A stretch of DNA of 64,000 bases. Origin: Agrobacterium tumefaciens_K (lineage in GTDB: Bacteria > Pseudomonadota > Alphaproteobacteria > Rhizobiales > Rhizobiaceae). This document shows, in pieces, positions 1-9,053 of this stretch. How positions within the stretch are numbered: position 1 is the first letter of the stretch; each line of letters begins with the position of its first letter. A model generated the notes under the pieces. That model saw only the letters and a program-made list of their open reading frames with translations, did no database searches and was not told the origin of the DNA. A program made the position numbers and the translations under genes. The stretch spans positions 806,001 to 870,000 of the forward strand of contig NZ_JAOEGC010000001.1 in assembly GCF_031801495.1 (NCBI RefSeq), given 5' to 3'.

Positions 1-182
1 CGTCGAACGAGATTGTCGAAGGTGTGTCATCGCAGGGTATCGCGATGCGCGATCCGGATACGATGGAGATTTTCGGCGTGGCGATTTCCTATCCCGCGAG
101 CCTCGGCAACCCGGAACTGAAGGAAAAGATCGCTGTCCTGCTGGATCAGATGCGAACGGATCTCAGCAATCGGCTGGACTAG
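1..182 (+). CDS. C-terminal end of a probable IclR-family regulator (partial)
   Basis: The reading frame enters from the left edge and stops with TAG at 180-182, leaving about 59 residues. The text GIAMRDPDTMEIFGVAISYP followed by a helical tail ending in SNRLD resembles the end of an IclR effector-binding domain, where a GIA motif precedes a hydrophobic strand and a closing helix. That would be a small-molecule sensing domain of a DNA-binding repressor or activator, whose HTH part lies outside the window. About 140 bases separate it from the ABC cassette on the same strand. The family call rests on this short tail only. Confidence 0.5.
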   Translation, partial: SNEIVEGVSSQGIAMRDPDTMEIFGVAISYPASLGNPELKEKIAVLLDQMRTDLSNRLD

Positions 183-319
183 TCCCGACTTCCGTCGATG
201 CCGTTCCGGGGGGGCTGACCCAGCGCTGGCGATTGGTTATCTATTCGATTGCGATAGGATTGTTTGTAGTGTCAGGCGAACCGGGTACACTCTAGGTGAA
301 AAGTTCCGCAGAGACATCG

Positions 320-979
320 ATGACCCTGATCCTGACCAATATCACCAAATCCTATCCAACCGCGGAAGGTCTGGCACAGGTTCTGCGTGGCGTTGACCTG
401 CAGCTGAATGCGGCGGAGAGCCTTGCCTTGACGGGTGAATCCGGGAGCGGCAAGAGCACGCTGCTTCATCTGGTCGGTGGCCTCGACAAGCCCGATGGCG
501 GCACGATCACGGTCAACGGCCGCGATATCGGCAGCCTCGACGATACCGGGCGCGCCAGATACCGCCGCCAGGATGTCGGCGTCATTTTCCAGCAGTTCAA
601 CCTGATCCCGAGCCTCGATGTCGCGGCGAACGTCTCGTTCCATGCCAGACTCGCGGGCCGTTTCGATCCCGTATGGGAGGCTGAACTCGTTCAGTCGCTG
701 GGCATCGACCAGCTTCTGAGACGATATCCCGAACAGCTTTCGGGTGGGCAGCAGCAACGGGTGGCGATCGCGAGGACGCTGGCGGCAAGACCTGCACTGG
801 TGCTGGCCGACGAACCGACGGGCAACCTTGACGAGGCCACGGCGGAGACGGTTCTGGACATCATGCTTGACCTTACGAAGACCGCCGGAATAGCCCTTCT
901 CTTCGTCACGCATTCCAGTCGCATGGCTGAAAAGCTTGATCGCCGTGTGCTGCTGCATGGTGGAAAGGTCGTGGCATGA
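320..979 (+). CDS. ABC transporter ATP-binding subunit, LolD/MacB type
   Basis: ATPase that would drive the FtsX-like permease encoded next. From the ATG at 320 it is 219 residues, the usual LolD length. Walker A GESGSGKST lies at 39-47, the signature LSGGQQQR from 140, Walker B ending in LADEPTGNLD at 162-171, and the switch histidine in VTHSS near 198. The PTGNLD form is typical of the LolD/MacB/FtsE group, which works with FtsX-fold permeases on substrates at the periplasmic membrane face rather than importing solutes. A GTG at 296 would add eight residues, but family N-termini match the 320 start better. It overlaps the permease by ATGA at 976-979. Confidence 0.85.
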   Translation: MTLILTNITKSYPTAEGLAQVLRGVDLQLNAAESLALTGESGSGKSTLLHLVGGLDKPDGGTITVNGRDIGSLDDTGRARYRRQDVGVIFQQFNLIPSLDVAANVSFHARLAGRFDPVWEAELVQSLGIDQLLRRYPEQLSGGQQQRVAIARTLAARPALVLADEPTGNLDEATAETVLDIMLDLTKTAGIALLFVTHSSRMAEKLDRRVLLHGGKVVA

Positions 980-3384
980 GCTGGCCCGCCTTCCGGGCTC
1001 TCCTGTCGCATTGGCGCTATCGGCCACTTCAGTTCGTCACCCTCATTCTTGGGGTAGCGCTGGCGACGGCGCTCTGGACCGGGGTGCAGGCTATCAATGC
1101 CGAGGCGCGGGCAAGTTATGGCCGTGCTGCCTCCGTGCTGGAGCAGAACGATTTCGAGCAACTCGTGGCCAGGGATGGTGGAGCAATTCCGCCGCAGACC
1201 TATGCGCGGCTTCGAAGGGCCGGCTGGATCGTATCGCCCATCATCGAAGGCGACCGCAGGTTCGGGCAGGTGCGGATCAGGTTGATCGGTATCGATCCAC
1301 TGTCGATGCCGGCCGGAGGGCAGGGTGTACGCGTTGCCGGCACTTCGGATCTGATTGCGTTTGTCGGCGAGCCCGGACAATTGGTCGTTTCCGCCGCGAC
1401 GGCGGCACGTCTGAAGGATGTGGGTGGCCTCTCCATCAAGATCGACGCCGATCTCCCCGATGATGCAGCCTTCGTCGATATCGGTGTGGCCGATCGGTTG
1501 CTGAACCGGGGCGGCGTTTTAAGCCGTATCGTCGTTGCGCATGAGCAGCGGCCGGGGCTTGCTTCCATCGAGAGCCTTGCGCCCGAACTTTCGGTGCGCG
1601 CGGCGGGCGAGCGGCCGGACGTTTCCCGGCTGACCGACAGTTTTCATCTCAATCTCACTGCTTTCGGTTTTCTGGCCTTCATAGTCGGCCTCTTCATCGT
1701 CTATTCGGCAACGGGACTGTCGTTCGAGCAGCGCCGCGGCACGTTCCGCACACTGAGATCGGTTGGCATCTCGCTGCGGTCGCTGGCGGCCATGCTGGTC
1801 ATCGAGATCATGGCCTTTGCCTTGCTGTCAGGAATCCTCGGTGTGGTCATTGGCTATTTTGTTGCGTCGGCACTGCTGCCCGGCGTCGCCGCGACATTAC
1901 GCGGATTGTACGGCGCGAGCGTGCCGGGTGCAGTGTCGCTCAGACCGGAATGGTGGATGGCCGGACTGGCAATGGCGCTGCTCGGCACTGCCATGTCTTC
2001 GGCACAGAGCCTGTGGCGCGTCTGGGCGATGCCGATCCTGTCCTCGGCACAGCACAGGGCATGGGCGCGTGCCTCTGTGCGGAGCCTTACGGTTGAAGCT
2101 GCGGCCGGGGTGATGCTTCTTCTGGCGTCTGTTGCGCTGGCTGTTTTCGGCCATGGGCTGTATTCGGGTTTTGGCGTTCTGGGCTGCCTGCTTCTCGGCG
2201 CGGCTCTGATCCTCCCGGCGTTCCTTGCGCTCGGTATGGGCGTTGCCCAGCGACTGTCCCGCAACGTGCTGGCGGAATGGTTCTGGGCAGATACCCGTCA
2301 GCAGCTTCCCGGACTGTCGTTGGCGTTGATGGCGCTTCTGCTCGCGCTCTCGGCCAATATCGGTGTGGGGACAATGGTGTCGAGCTTCCGGCAGACTTTT
2401 CTCGGCTGGCTCGACCAGAGGCTTGCCGCAGAGGTTTATGTGACCGCCCGCGACGAGAGTGAGGCGGCGCGTCTGCGGCAATGGCTTCCGGACCATGCGC
2501 GAGCCGTTCTTCCCCTGTGGAGTACGCAGGCAGAGCTTGCCGGGCAACAGACGCAGATATCAGGGGTGGCCGATGATATGACCTATCGCGACCACTGGCC
2601 GGTGATCGCCGGAGAGCCTGACGCCTGGGATGAAATCGCCAGCGGGCAGGGAGCGCTGGTGAACGAGCAGCTCTGGCGAAAGGGGAAGGCGACGATTGGA
2701 CGCGAGATCGAGCTGCCCGGTGGCTGGCACACCAAAGTCGTCGGCGTATTTTCCGATTACGGTAATCCGGAAGGGCAGGTGATCGTGGGGCTGGACGCGC
2801 TCGTCAAACATTATCCGGATATCGGGAAGCTGCGTTACGGCTTGCGAATGGATCCCGGTGAGGTGCCGGACTTCCGGCGGCGGATTGTCAGCGAGTTTGG
2901 ACTGCCGGAAAGCAACATCATCGATCAGGCGTCTCTTAAGCGGCAGTCGACTGCGATATTCGAGCAGACCTTTGCCGTCACCGGTGCGTTGAATGTTCTC
3001 ACGTTGGCGGTCGCGGGTTTTGCGATGTTTTCTAGTCTCTTGACCCTGTCGGCCCTTCGTCTGCCGCAACTGGCCCCTGTCTGGGCGATGGGGCTGCGCC
3101 GCCGCGATCTTGCTCTTCTCGAGATAGCGCGCACACTGGCTCTCTGGTTCGCCACGTTTGTTGCCGCTCTTCCAGTCGGGCTTGCGCTGGCATGGGTGCT
3201 GCTGGCGATTGTCAATGTCGAGGCGTTTGGCTGGCGCCTGCCGCTGATCCTGTTTCCGCTAGACTGGCTGTGGCTCGGCGCCGTCGCGCTGCTTGCTGCC
3301 GTGATCTCGGTCTTGCTGCCGGTGCGGCGGCTGGCGACCATCGATCCTGCCGATCTTCTGAGGGTGTTTGCCAATGAACGCTAG
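976..3384 (+). CDS. FtsX-like ABC permease, long (LolC/E or AttF/G-like)
   Basis: Inner-membrane permease of 802 residues. It has an N-terminal membrane segment (about 17-37), a periplasmic region, a first block of FtsX-type segments (about 225-350), a second hydrophobic stretch (about 375-470), a second periplasmic region and a C-terminal FtsX block (about 665-795). Two FtsX modules in one chain make it like the large permeases that pair with a LolD-type ATPase. The upstream ATPase overlaps it by four bases, and the downstream secreted protein starts inside its last codons, so the three genes are almost certainly co-translated. The substrate is unknown; export of a lipid, lipoprotein or peptide is the family expectation. 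Confidence 0.8.
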   Translation: MSWPAFRALLSHWRYRPLQFVTLILGVALATALWTGVQAINAEARASYGRAASVLEQNDFEQLVARDGGAIPPQTYARLRRAGWIVSPIIEGDRRFGQVRIRLIGIDPLSMPAGGQGVRVAGTSDLIAFVGEPGQLVVSAATAARLKDVGGLSIKIDADLPDDAAFVDIGVADRLLNRGGVLSRIVVAHEQRPGLASIESLAPELSVRAAGERPDVSRLTDSFHLNLTAFGFLAFIVGLFIVYSATGLSFEQRRGTFRTLRSVGISLRSLAAMLVIEIMAFALLSGILGVVIGYFVASALLPGVAATLRGLYGASVPGAVSLRPEWWMAGLAMALLGTAMSSAQSLWRVWAMPILSSAQHRAWARASVRSLTVEAAAGVMLLLASVALAVFGHGLYSGFGVLGCLLLGAALILPAFLALGMGVAQRLSRNVLAEWFWADTRQQLPGLSLALMALLLALSANIGVGTMVSSFRQTFLGWLDQRLAAEVYVTARDESEAARLRQWLPDHARAVLPLWSTQAELAGQQTQISGVADDMTYRDHWPVIAGEPDAWDEIASGQGALVNEQLWRKGKATIGREIELPGGWHTKVVGVFSDYGNPEGQVIVGLDALVKHYPDIGKLRYGLRMDPGEVPDFRRRIVSEFGLPESNIIDQASLKRQSTAIFEQTFAVTGALNVLTLAVAGFAMFSSLLTLSALRLPQLAPVWAMGLRRRDLALLEIARTLALWFATFVAALPVGLALAWVLLAIVNVEAFGWRLPLILFPLDWLWLGAVALLAAVISVLLPVRRLATIDPADLLRVFANER

Positions 3385-4447
3385 ATCGAGGTTTTTCGCA
3401 GTGCTGGCGTGGATCATGCTGCTGCTCTTTCCGGCCATCAGCATTGCTCAGGGTTTCGCAGGCCTCGGCTCGACTGCGGATGGGTTCTCCATTCCACAGC
3501 GAGGTGTATCGCTTCAGTTTCCCCGCGATCACGGGGCGCATCCCGACTACAGAATTGAGTGGTGGTACATCACTGCCAACCTTGAGACGGTGGATGGTGA
3601 GAAGCTGGGCGCGCAGTGGACGCTGTTCCGATCGGCGCTCGCCCCGCACGACAAGGCCGGATGGTCCGACCCGCAGATCTGGATCGGCCATGCGGCGGTG
3701 ACAACGAACAACCGTCACTATGTCGGCGAGCGGCTGGCGAGAGGCGGAGTAGGGCAAGCCGGGGTCGCTGCCGCGCCATTCGAGGCGTGGATCGACGATT
3801 GGGGGATGAAGGCGGCGGACAACGGCACCGGCGATCAGCTTGATGCGCTCAGTCTCACGGCCAATGGGCAGGGTTTCGAATACCGATTCACGCTCCGAGC
3901 CAACGGGCCGCTGGTGCTTCAGGGAGATCAGGGTTACTCGGTAAAGTCTCTGGCGGGGCAGGCGAGCTATTATTACTCGCAACCGTTCTACGAGGTCAGC
4001 GGAACCGTCGTGCTGGATGGCAAGGTCATCGAGGTCAAGGGAAAGGCCTGGCTTGACCGCGAATGGTCATCGCAGCCGCTTGCATCGGACCAGACGGGCT
4101 GGGACTGGTTTTCGCTTCATCTGGCATCCGGCGAAAAGGTCATGGCTTTCAGGCTGCGCGATGGCGGTGAGGGGTATACCTCTGCCAACTGGATATCGGC
4201 CGCCGGCACGCCATCGCCGCTTGCATCTCAGGACGTTTCGTTCGAGCCGCTTCGGACCGCAGATGTCAATGGCAAGCGGATTCCGGTGGAATGGCGCGTC
4301 CGGATACCCAGTCGAGGTCTGGATATCACGGTAAAGGCGCTTTACGACGGGGCCTGGATGACGACGACAACGCCTTATTGGGAAGGCCCGATCCAGTTCG
4401 AAGGCAGCGTGTCCGGACAGGGGTATCTGGAGATGACCGGGTATTAG
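3374..4447 (+). CDS. Secreted lipocalin-like (CrtC/AttH-domain) protein
   Basis: From the ATG at 3374 the protein is 357 residues and begins with a signal peptide (charged start, hydrophobic run, cleavage near ISIAQG). The body is rich in beta-strand and contains DYRIEWWYITANL, YYYSQPFYEVSG and KAWLDREWSSQPL, text typical of the CrtC/AttH domain named after hydroxyneurosporene synthase and Agrobacterium AttH. Despite the name this need not mean carotenoid chemistry; AttH-type proteins sit beside ABC exporters, as here. It overlaps the permease by 11 bases and ends just before a strong terminator. A TTG at 3368 is an alternative start. Role inferred: periplasmic partner of the exporter. Confidence 0.75.
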   Translation: MNARSRFFAVLAWIMLLLFPAISIAQGFAGLGSTADGFSIPQRGVSLQFPRDHGAHPDYRIEWWYITANLETVDGEKLGAQWTLFRSALAPHDKAGWSDPQIWIGHAAVTTNNRHYVGERLARGGVGQAGVAAAPFEAWIDDWGMKAADNGTGDQLDALSLTANGQGFEYRFTLRANGPLVLQGDQGYSVKSLAGQASYYYSQPFYEVSGTVVLDGKVIEVKGKAWLDREWSSQPLASDQTGWDWFSLHLASGEKVMAFRLRDGGEGYTSANWISAAGTPSPLASQDVSFEPLRTADVNGKRIPVEWRVRIPSRGLDITVKALYDGAWMTTTTPYWEGPIQFEGSVSGQGYLEMTGY

Positions 4448-4491
4448 GAACGCCGGTGGGGCATTTTCACCGCTTGGCATTGAACACGCAA

Positions 4492-4514
4492 AAGCCCGCT
4501 TGAAAAGCGGGCTT
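4492..4514. terminator. Bidirectional terminator between convergent genes
   Basis: A perfect 10-bp stem (AAGCCCGCTT at 4492-4501 and AAGCGGGCTT at 4505-4514) with a GAA loop sits between the convergent AttH-like and SDR genes. It can end transcription from both sides, although neither side has a long T-run. Confidence 0.8.
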
Positions 4515-4538
4515 GCCTGATAATTGAAGTTGTTTCGG

Positions 4539-5288
4539 TCAGAGCGTGCCCATGCCGCCATCGATCAGCAGTTCCGCGCCAACGGTGAAACTCGCTTCAT
4601 CGGAGGCTAGGAAAACCACGGCCTTGGCGATTTCCGAGGGTGTGCCGAAGCGGGCGGCGGGAACCTGCGCCAGCACGCCGGAAGCCATGGCTTTCGTGCC
4701 CTCCTCCGAGAGGCCGAGCTTGCCGTAAAGCGGCGTTGCCACAGGACCGGGGCTGACGGCGTTGACGCGGATGCCACGTCCGATCAGTTCGCCGGACAGC
4801 GTGCGCGCCATCGATAGCAGGGCCGCTTTGCTGGCGGCATAGATGCTCGACGTTGGCATGCCGATATGCGCGTTGACCGAGGTATTCAGCACGATCGAGG
4901 CCGGGTTGCCGAGCAGCGGCAACAGCGCCTGAATGAGGAAGAACGGACCCTTGACGTTGATGTCGAAGGTGCGGTCGAAACCGGCTTCGTCCCAGCTCTC
5001 GACAGGGCGGAGATCGGCCACACCGGCGTTGATGAAAACGATGTCCAGTTTGCCGAAGGCTTTTTCGATTTCCACAGCAACGGTCTTCTGTGCCGCAACG
5101 TCGCCGGCATCGGCACGGATGATCAGCACATCGTCGCCCAGTTCCGTGTGGGCTGCTTCTATGGTCTTGGGGTTCGTGCCGGTGATAGCGACGCGGGCGC
5201 CTTCGGCAAGGAATTGTCTGGCGGTTTCCAGGCCGATGCCGCTTGTGCCACCGGTAATCAATGCAGTCTTGTTTGCGAGACGGGTCAT
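4539..5288 (-). CDS. Short-chain dehydrogenase/reductase (classical SDR)
   Basis: NAD(P)-dependent oxidoreductase of 249 residues, the standard classical SDR size. The cofactor motif TGGTSGIG is at 12-19, NAG at 87-89, the catalytic serine near 137 and YAASK at 150-154. Residues after the second strand (TGTNPKT) suggest possible NADP preference, but this is only indicative. It is divergent from a LysR regulator 160 bases away, the usual layout in which the LysR protein controls both genes. The substrate cannot be told from sequence. The start at 5288 gives a normal SDR N-terminus. Confidence 0.85.
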   Translation of the reverse strand: MTRLANKTALITGGTSGIGLETARQFLAEGARVAITGTNPKTIEAAHTELGDDVLIIRADAGDVAAQKTVAVEIEKAFGKLDIVFINAGVADLRPVESWDEAGFDRTFDINVKGPFFLIQALLPLLGNPASIVLNTSVNAHIGMPTSSIYAASKAALLSMARTLSGELIGRGIRVNAVSPGPVATPLYGKLGLSEEGTKAMASGVLAQVPAARFGTPSEIAKAVVFLASDEASFTVGAELLIDGGMGTL

Positions 5289-5448
5289 GATGATAGTCCT
5301 CTTTGGATCAATGAGTTAACGGTTAGGGCAAGACCGGTCGGCGCATCTTTCGTTTTCGTCAGGCCGTTTGCTTGAAAGGAATATGGCCTTTTTCTTTCGT
5401 TCGGATTAGTCTGCGAAAGACGGTTCTATTTTCCGGATTTTCCGAACG

Positions 5449-6375
5449 ATGATGAAGCTTGAAGGCATTGCGGTATTTGTTGCGATCAGCGATGCGGGAT
5501 CGATCAGCGAAGCAGCGCGACGGCTGCGCCAGTCCAAATCGGTGGTCAGCGAAAGGCTGGCGGAACTGGAGCGTACACTCGCAGCGAAGCTAGTGCACCG
5601 CACGACGCGTCGGCTGACGTTGACCGAAGACGGCAGCGCTTTTCTGGAACGGGCCAGACGGATCATCGCCGATGTAGAAGGGGCAGCGGCAGACATGGCC
5701 GAACGGCGCGGTGCCATGCTTGGTCCGCTGCGTATTTCCGCGCCGGTGACATTCGGACGGATGCATCTTGGCCCGGCGCTCTATCCGTTTCTGGCCGCAC
5801 ATCCGGATATCGAACTGACGCTTGATCTCGATGACCGGCGGGTGGATGCCAGTTCAGGCGGCTTCGATGCCGTCATCCGTCACGGTCCAATTCTCGATTC
5901 AAGGTTGATGGCCTGGAAACTGGCGCCGAGCCGACGTGTGTTATGCGCCTCGCCCGCCTATGTCGCCGCGCATGGCGCACCGCGGTCAGTCGAAGAACTT
6001 GTCGAGCACAAGGGCATTTTCTACACCAATCGCGGTGTGGCCGACTGGCGTTTTCCACGCGGGACTGTCGGCGGTGCGGAAGCGGATGCCATCGTTGTGC
6101 ATGGGCGGCTCGGGCTTGCGCTCAACAATGGCGACATGATCCGAGACGCGGCAATCGCCGGACTGGGTATTGCCCTGCTGCCGATGTTTATTGCCGGTCC
6201 GTCGATGAAGGCTGGCGATCTCGTCACCGTCGATATCGGCATGCGCCCCGAAGATGAGTTCATCTACATGGCGCACCCCGAGGGGCGAAATCCATCGGTC
6301 AAGCTGCGGGCAATGGCCGATCATCTGCGGGCCGCGTTCGGCACTCCACCCTATTGGGACCATCCGGCCGCCTGA
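5449..6375 (+). CDS. LysR-family transcriptional regulator
   Basis: A 308-residue protein with an N-terminal winged helix-turn-helix (about 1-60, including GSISEAARRLRQSKSVVSER) and a C-terminal periplasmic-binding-like effector domain (about 90-295). It is transcribed away from the SDR gene; the 160-base spacer holds TTTTCCGGATTTTCCG just before the start, the kind of AT-rich repeat expected near a LysR site. It probably regulates the SDR and itself. Two ATGs in a row (5449 and 5452) leave a one-codon doubt about the start. Confidence 0.85.
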   Translation: MMKLEGIAVFVAISDAGSISEAARRLRQSKSVVSERLAELERTLAAKLVHRTTRRLTLTEDGSAFLERARRIIADVEGAAADMAERRGAMLGPLRISAPVTFGRMHLGPALYPFLAAHPDIELTLDLDDRRVDASSGGFDAVIRHGPILDSRLMAWKLAPSRRVLCASPAYVAAHGAPRSVEELVEHKGIFYTNRGVADWRFPRGTVGGAEADAIVVHGRLGLALNNGDMIRDAAIAGLGIALLPMFIAGPSMKAGDLVTVDIGMRPEDEFIYMAHPEGRNPSVKLRAMADHLRAAFGTPPYWDHPAA

Positions 6376-6402
6376 CGTGCAGAAACCCGTCAGGCATTCA
6401 GC

Positions 6403-7344
6403 TCAGTTGGCGGAGAATGCGTCTCTGATGGATTGCGAACTCGCCCCTGAGGCGAGCAATGCCGCCAGCAATATGCGCGCCTGTCCCGGACGGAGGCTGG
6501 TGGAGTGTACGGCACCCGCGTGGGCAAGATCGTGTCCGCCGCCACCGCCGCCGTAGCTCGGTGTGAGTTTTCCCTGCGGCACGCGGCTGGAAACTACCAC
6601 CGGTATGTTGCGTGCCGAACAGCGGCGTACCGCCTCCACGACCAGTGGATTGGCATTGCCGGAACCGAGTGCCGCGAGCACGATGCCCCTTGCACCGGCA
6701 TTGATGCTCGCCTCAAGAAGCGCGCCGTCGCAGCCGGGATAGATGGCGATGATATCGACGCGCAATGCGCTGACATTTCCCGGCAAACGCTGCCTGGGGT
6801 TTTCCTGTTCGACGGATTGCCGGAAAGCATCGACGTTGTCGGCGGAGTGTTTGTAGAGGCCGAAAGCCGGGTATGTGCGGCCACCAAAACAGACCAGAAC
6901 ACCGCGTTCGGTATTGTTTGCATCAATTGCCGCCGTGACCGCCGCCGCCAGATTGGCCGGCCCGTCAGCCTCCGGGTGATCGGCTGTGTATTGGGCGCCT
7001 GTGAAGATGACGGGTTTGGTCAATGTCTGCTGCAACTGCACCAGTATCGCCGTTTCTTCCATGGCATCCGTGCCATGCAGCACGACGATTCCGTCGATCG
7101 TCTCGTCGAGGAGGAGTTTTTCGATGGCGTTGCTGACAGACTGCATGTCGGCCAGCGTCAGGCTGGACGAATCCTTTGCCATGAGGTCGATGGCCATGAG
7201 ATCGATGCCCGCTTCCGGCAACAGGCCGAGAAGGCTTCCACCATCGAGGCTCGGTTGGCTGGAACCATCGGCATTGCGCTTGCTGGCAATGGTTCCACCG
7301 GTGGCGATGACCGCCACCAATGGTTTTTTCGGTGACGCGATCAC
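6403..7344 (-). CDS. ansA: L-asparaginase (bacterial AnsA/AnsB-type)
   Basis: Hydrolyses asparagine to aspartate and ammonia. It is 313 residues with the two hallmark motifs: TGGTIAS at 15-21 (first catalytic threonine) and HGTDAMEETA starting at 90 (second catalytic threonine and aspartate). No signal peptide is seen, so the enzyme should be cytoplasmic. A glycine-rich SYGGGGGG run lies near the C-terminus, in a region that varies in the family. Its start overlaps the end of the permease gene upstream by four bases, so the two form an operon in which imported asparagine is deaminated; the divergent aspartase then takes aspartate to fumarate. Confidence 0.88.
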   Translation of the reverse strand: MIASPKKPLVAVIATGGTIASKRNADGSSQPSLDGGSLLGLLPEAGIDLMAIDLMAKDSSSLTLADMQSVSNAIEKLLLDETIDGIVVLHGTDAMEETAILVQLQQTLTKPVIFTGAQYTADHPEADGPANLAAAVTAAIDANNTERGVLVCFGGRTYPAFGLYKHSADNVDAFRQSVEQENPRQRLPGNVSALRVDIIAIYPGCDGALLEASINAGARGIVLAALGSGNANPLVVEAVRRCSARNIPVVVSSRVPQGKLTPSYGGGGGGHDLAHAGAVHSTSLRPGQARILLAALLASGASSQSIRDAFSAN

Positions 7345-8816
7345 GAAGCAGCCCGATCGTCAGCGGCCGTCTGCGTTGCGGCCGTCTGAGCCGCGATGGC
7401 GGCAATGCGGTCACGGGCGAGATACCATCCGATGATGAGCGCTGGAACGATGATGACCAGCGATGCCATCGTCCAGCTGCCGACCGGGTAGTCCAGCGCC
7501 ATCAGAACCAGTACGCTGAACAGGAAGACAAGCGTGATGATGCCGGTATAGGGCGCGCCGAACATGGCGAAGTCCGGCCGTTCCATCTTGCCCTGCCGGG
7601 AAAGGCTCCACAGTTTCAGCTGGCACAGAATGATTACAGCCCAGGCGCTGATGATGCCGAGTGCCGCCATGTTGAGCGCGATTTCGAATGCCATGGCAGG
7701 TACGATGGCGTTGAGCACGATACCGATTGCCGTGACGCCAGCGGTGACGGCGATGCCGCCATAGGGGACGCCTGCCTTGTTCATCTTTGCGAGCGCTGCC
7801 GGGGCCGAACCCGAAACGGCCATCGAATGCAGGATGCGTCCGGTCGAATACAGGCCCGCATTGAGGGACGACAGAACCGCGGTCAGAACCACGAGGTTCA
7901 TGACGATATCGGCGCCTTCGATGCCAATCGCGCCGAAGAAGGTAACGAAGGGGCTCTCACCGGCCTTGTAGGCGCTGTAAGGCAAAAGCAGCGACAGCAG
8001 CACGACCGAACCGACATAAAAGACCAGCAGGCGGACGACGACCGTACGGATGGCGCGCGGCATGATCTTGCGGGGATCTTCGGTCTCGCCAGCGGTGGTG
8101 CCGATCAATTCGATCGAGGCATAGGCGAATATTACACCCTGAATGATGACGAAGGCGGGCAATATGCCGTTGGGCAGGAAGCCTCCATTGTCGCTGATCA
8201 GGCTGAAACCGGTGACATGGCCTTCGATGGGTGTGCCGAATATCACGAAATAGACGCCGACAATGAGGAAGGTGACGAGTGCGAGAACCTTGATCAGGCT
8301 GAACCAGAATTCCAGCTCACCGAAGACCTTGACGGAAAGCAGGTTCATGGCAAGCACGACGACGAGCGCGATGAAGGCAAACACCCACTGGTCGATGCCG
8401 ACGAGGAACGGCACGTACTGCTTGAAGAAGTTCATGTAGAGCGCGACGGCGGTCACATCGGCGACGGCGGTCATTGCCCAGTTCAGCCAGTACATCCAGC
8501 CGACGGCAAAGGCCATCTTCTCGCCGTAGAACTCGCGGGCGTAGGACACGAAGGACCCCGAGGTCGGGCGGTGCATGATGAGTTCGCCCAGAGCGCGCAG
8601 CACCAGAAAAGCGAAAAAACCGCAGAGCGCATAAACGAAGATGAGTGCTGGACCGGCTGCCGCCAGTCTTCCGCCCGCACCGAGGAAAAGCCCGGTGCCG
8701 ATTGCGCCACCAATGGCGATCATCTGGATCTGACGTGGCTTGAGGGCTTTCTGATAGCCTTGGTCTTCGGCAAACTCGATGCCTTTTTCAGCCTTGATCT
8801 GTTTTGATATATTCAC
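7341..8816 (-). CDS. ansP: L-asparagine permease, APC superfamily (AnsP-like)
   Basis: Amino-acid/proton symporter of 491 residues with about 12 membrane segments. The N-terminal text KALKPRQIQMIAIGGAIGTG followed by LFLGAGG is the substrate-binding signature of the amino acid transporter (AAT) group that holds AnsP, GabP and the aromatic permeases. Asparagine is assigned because an asparaginase gene overlaps it and an aspartase gene is divergent; by sequence alone other amino acids remain possible. Its 240-base upstream region is shared with the aspartase and carries two matching palindromes. Confidence 0.82.
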   Translation of the reverse strand: MNISKQIKAEKGIEFAEDQGYQKALKPRQIQMIAIGGAIGTGLFLGAGGRLAAAGPALIFVYALCGFFAFLVLRALGELIMHRPTSGSFVSYAREFYGEKMAFAVGWMYWLNWAMTAVADVTAVALYMNFFKQYVPFLVGIDQWVFAFIALVVVLAMNLLSVKVFGELEFWFSLIKVLALVTFLIVGVYFVIFGTPIEGHVTGFSLISDNGGFLPNGILPAFVIIQGVIFAYASIELIGTTAGETEDPRKIMPRAIRTVVVRLLVFYVGSVVLLSLLLPYSAYKAGESPFVTFFGAIGIEGADIVMNLVVLTAVLSSLNAGLYSTGRILHSMAVSGSAPAALAKMNKAGVPYGGIAVTAGVTAIGIVLNAIVPAMAFEIALNMAALGIISAWAVIILCQLKLWSLSRQGKMERPDFAMFGAPYTGIITLVFLFSVLVLMALDYPVGSWTMASLVIIVPALIIGWYLARDRIAAIAAQTAATQTAADDRAAS

Positions 8817-8905
8817 TGAAACGCTCCTCCCTAGAGCTCCATATGCCGCGCAGCGCGCAGTATGGCGTCGTTTATTCGCATATTTCGTTATGGCATCCTG
8901 TAATG

Positions 8906-8916
8906 CTGTAATACAG
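8906..8916. promoter_or_regulatory. Candidate operator 1 for the GntR regulator (ansP side)
   Basis: The perfect palindrome CTGTAATACAG lies about 90 bases upstream of the permease start. It shares the form CTGT-N3-ACAG with a second copy 102 bases away (centre to centre) on the aspartase side. GntR/FadR-family regulators bind short palindromes of this size, and such a gene lies directly beyond the aspartase. The assignment is inference. Confidence 0.5.
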
Positions 8917-9007
8917 ATTTTGCCTTTTTAAGACCATGATCCGGCTTTCGTCAAGTTTGAAGAAATTCGTTTGACGATCTCACCGAGCCAGGCTTATGTG
9001 TAAAAAT

Positions 9008-9018
9008 CTGTCTTACAG
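9008..9018. promoter_or_regulatory. Candidate operator 2 for the GntR regulator (aspA side)
   Basis: CTGTCTTACAG matches operator 1 in both arms. It sits 36 bases before the chosen aspartase start, inside a larger inverted repeat (ATCTGTC at 9006-9012 and GACAGAT at 9022-9028). At this distance bound protein would block the aspartase promoter or its early transcript. Confidence 0.5.
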
Positions 9019-9053
9019 CATGACAGATTATATTTTGGTGGAGGATGCCAGGG

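Noticed and set aside
7320..8807. A 495-codon open frame on the plus strand opposite the asparagine permease
   Set aside because: It is the antisense of a clear permease gene; its translation is rich in His, Asp and Arg with no family text, typical of shadows in GC-rich DNA.
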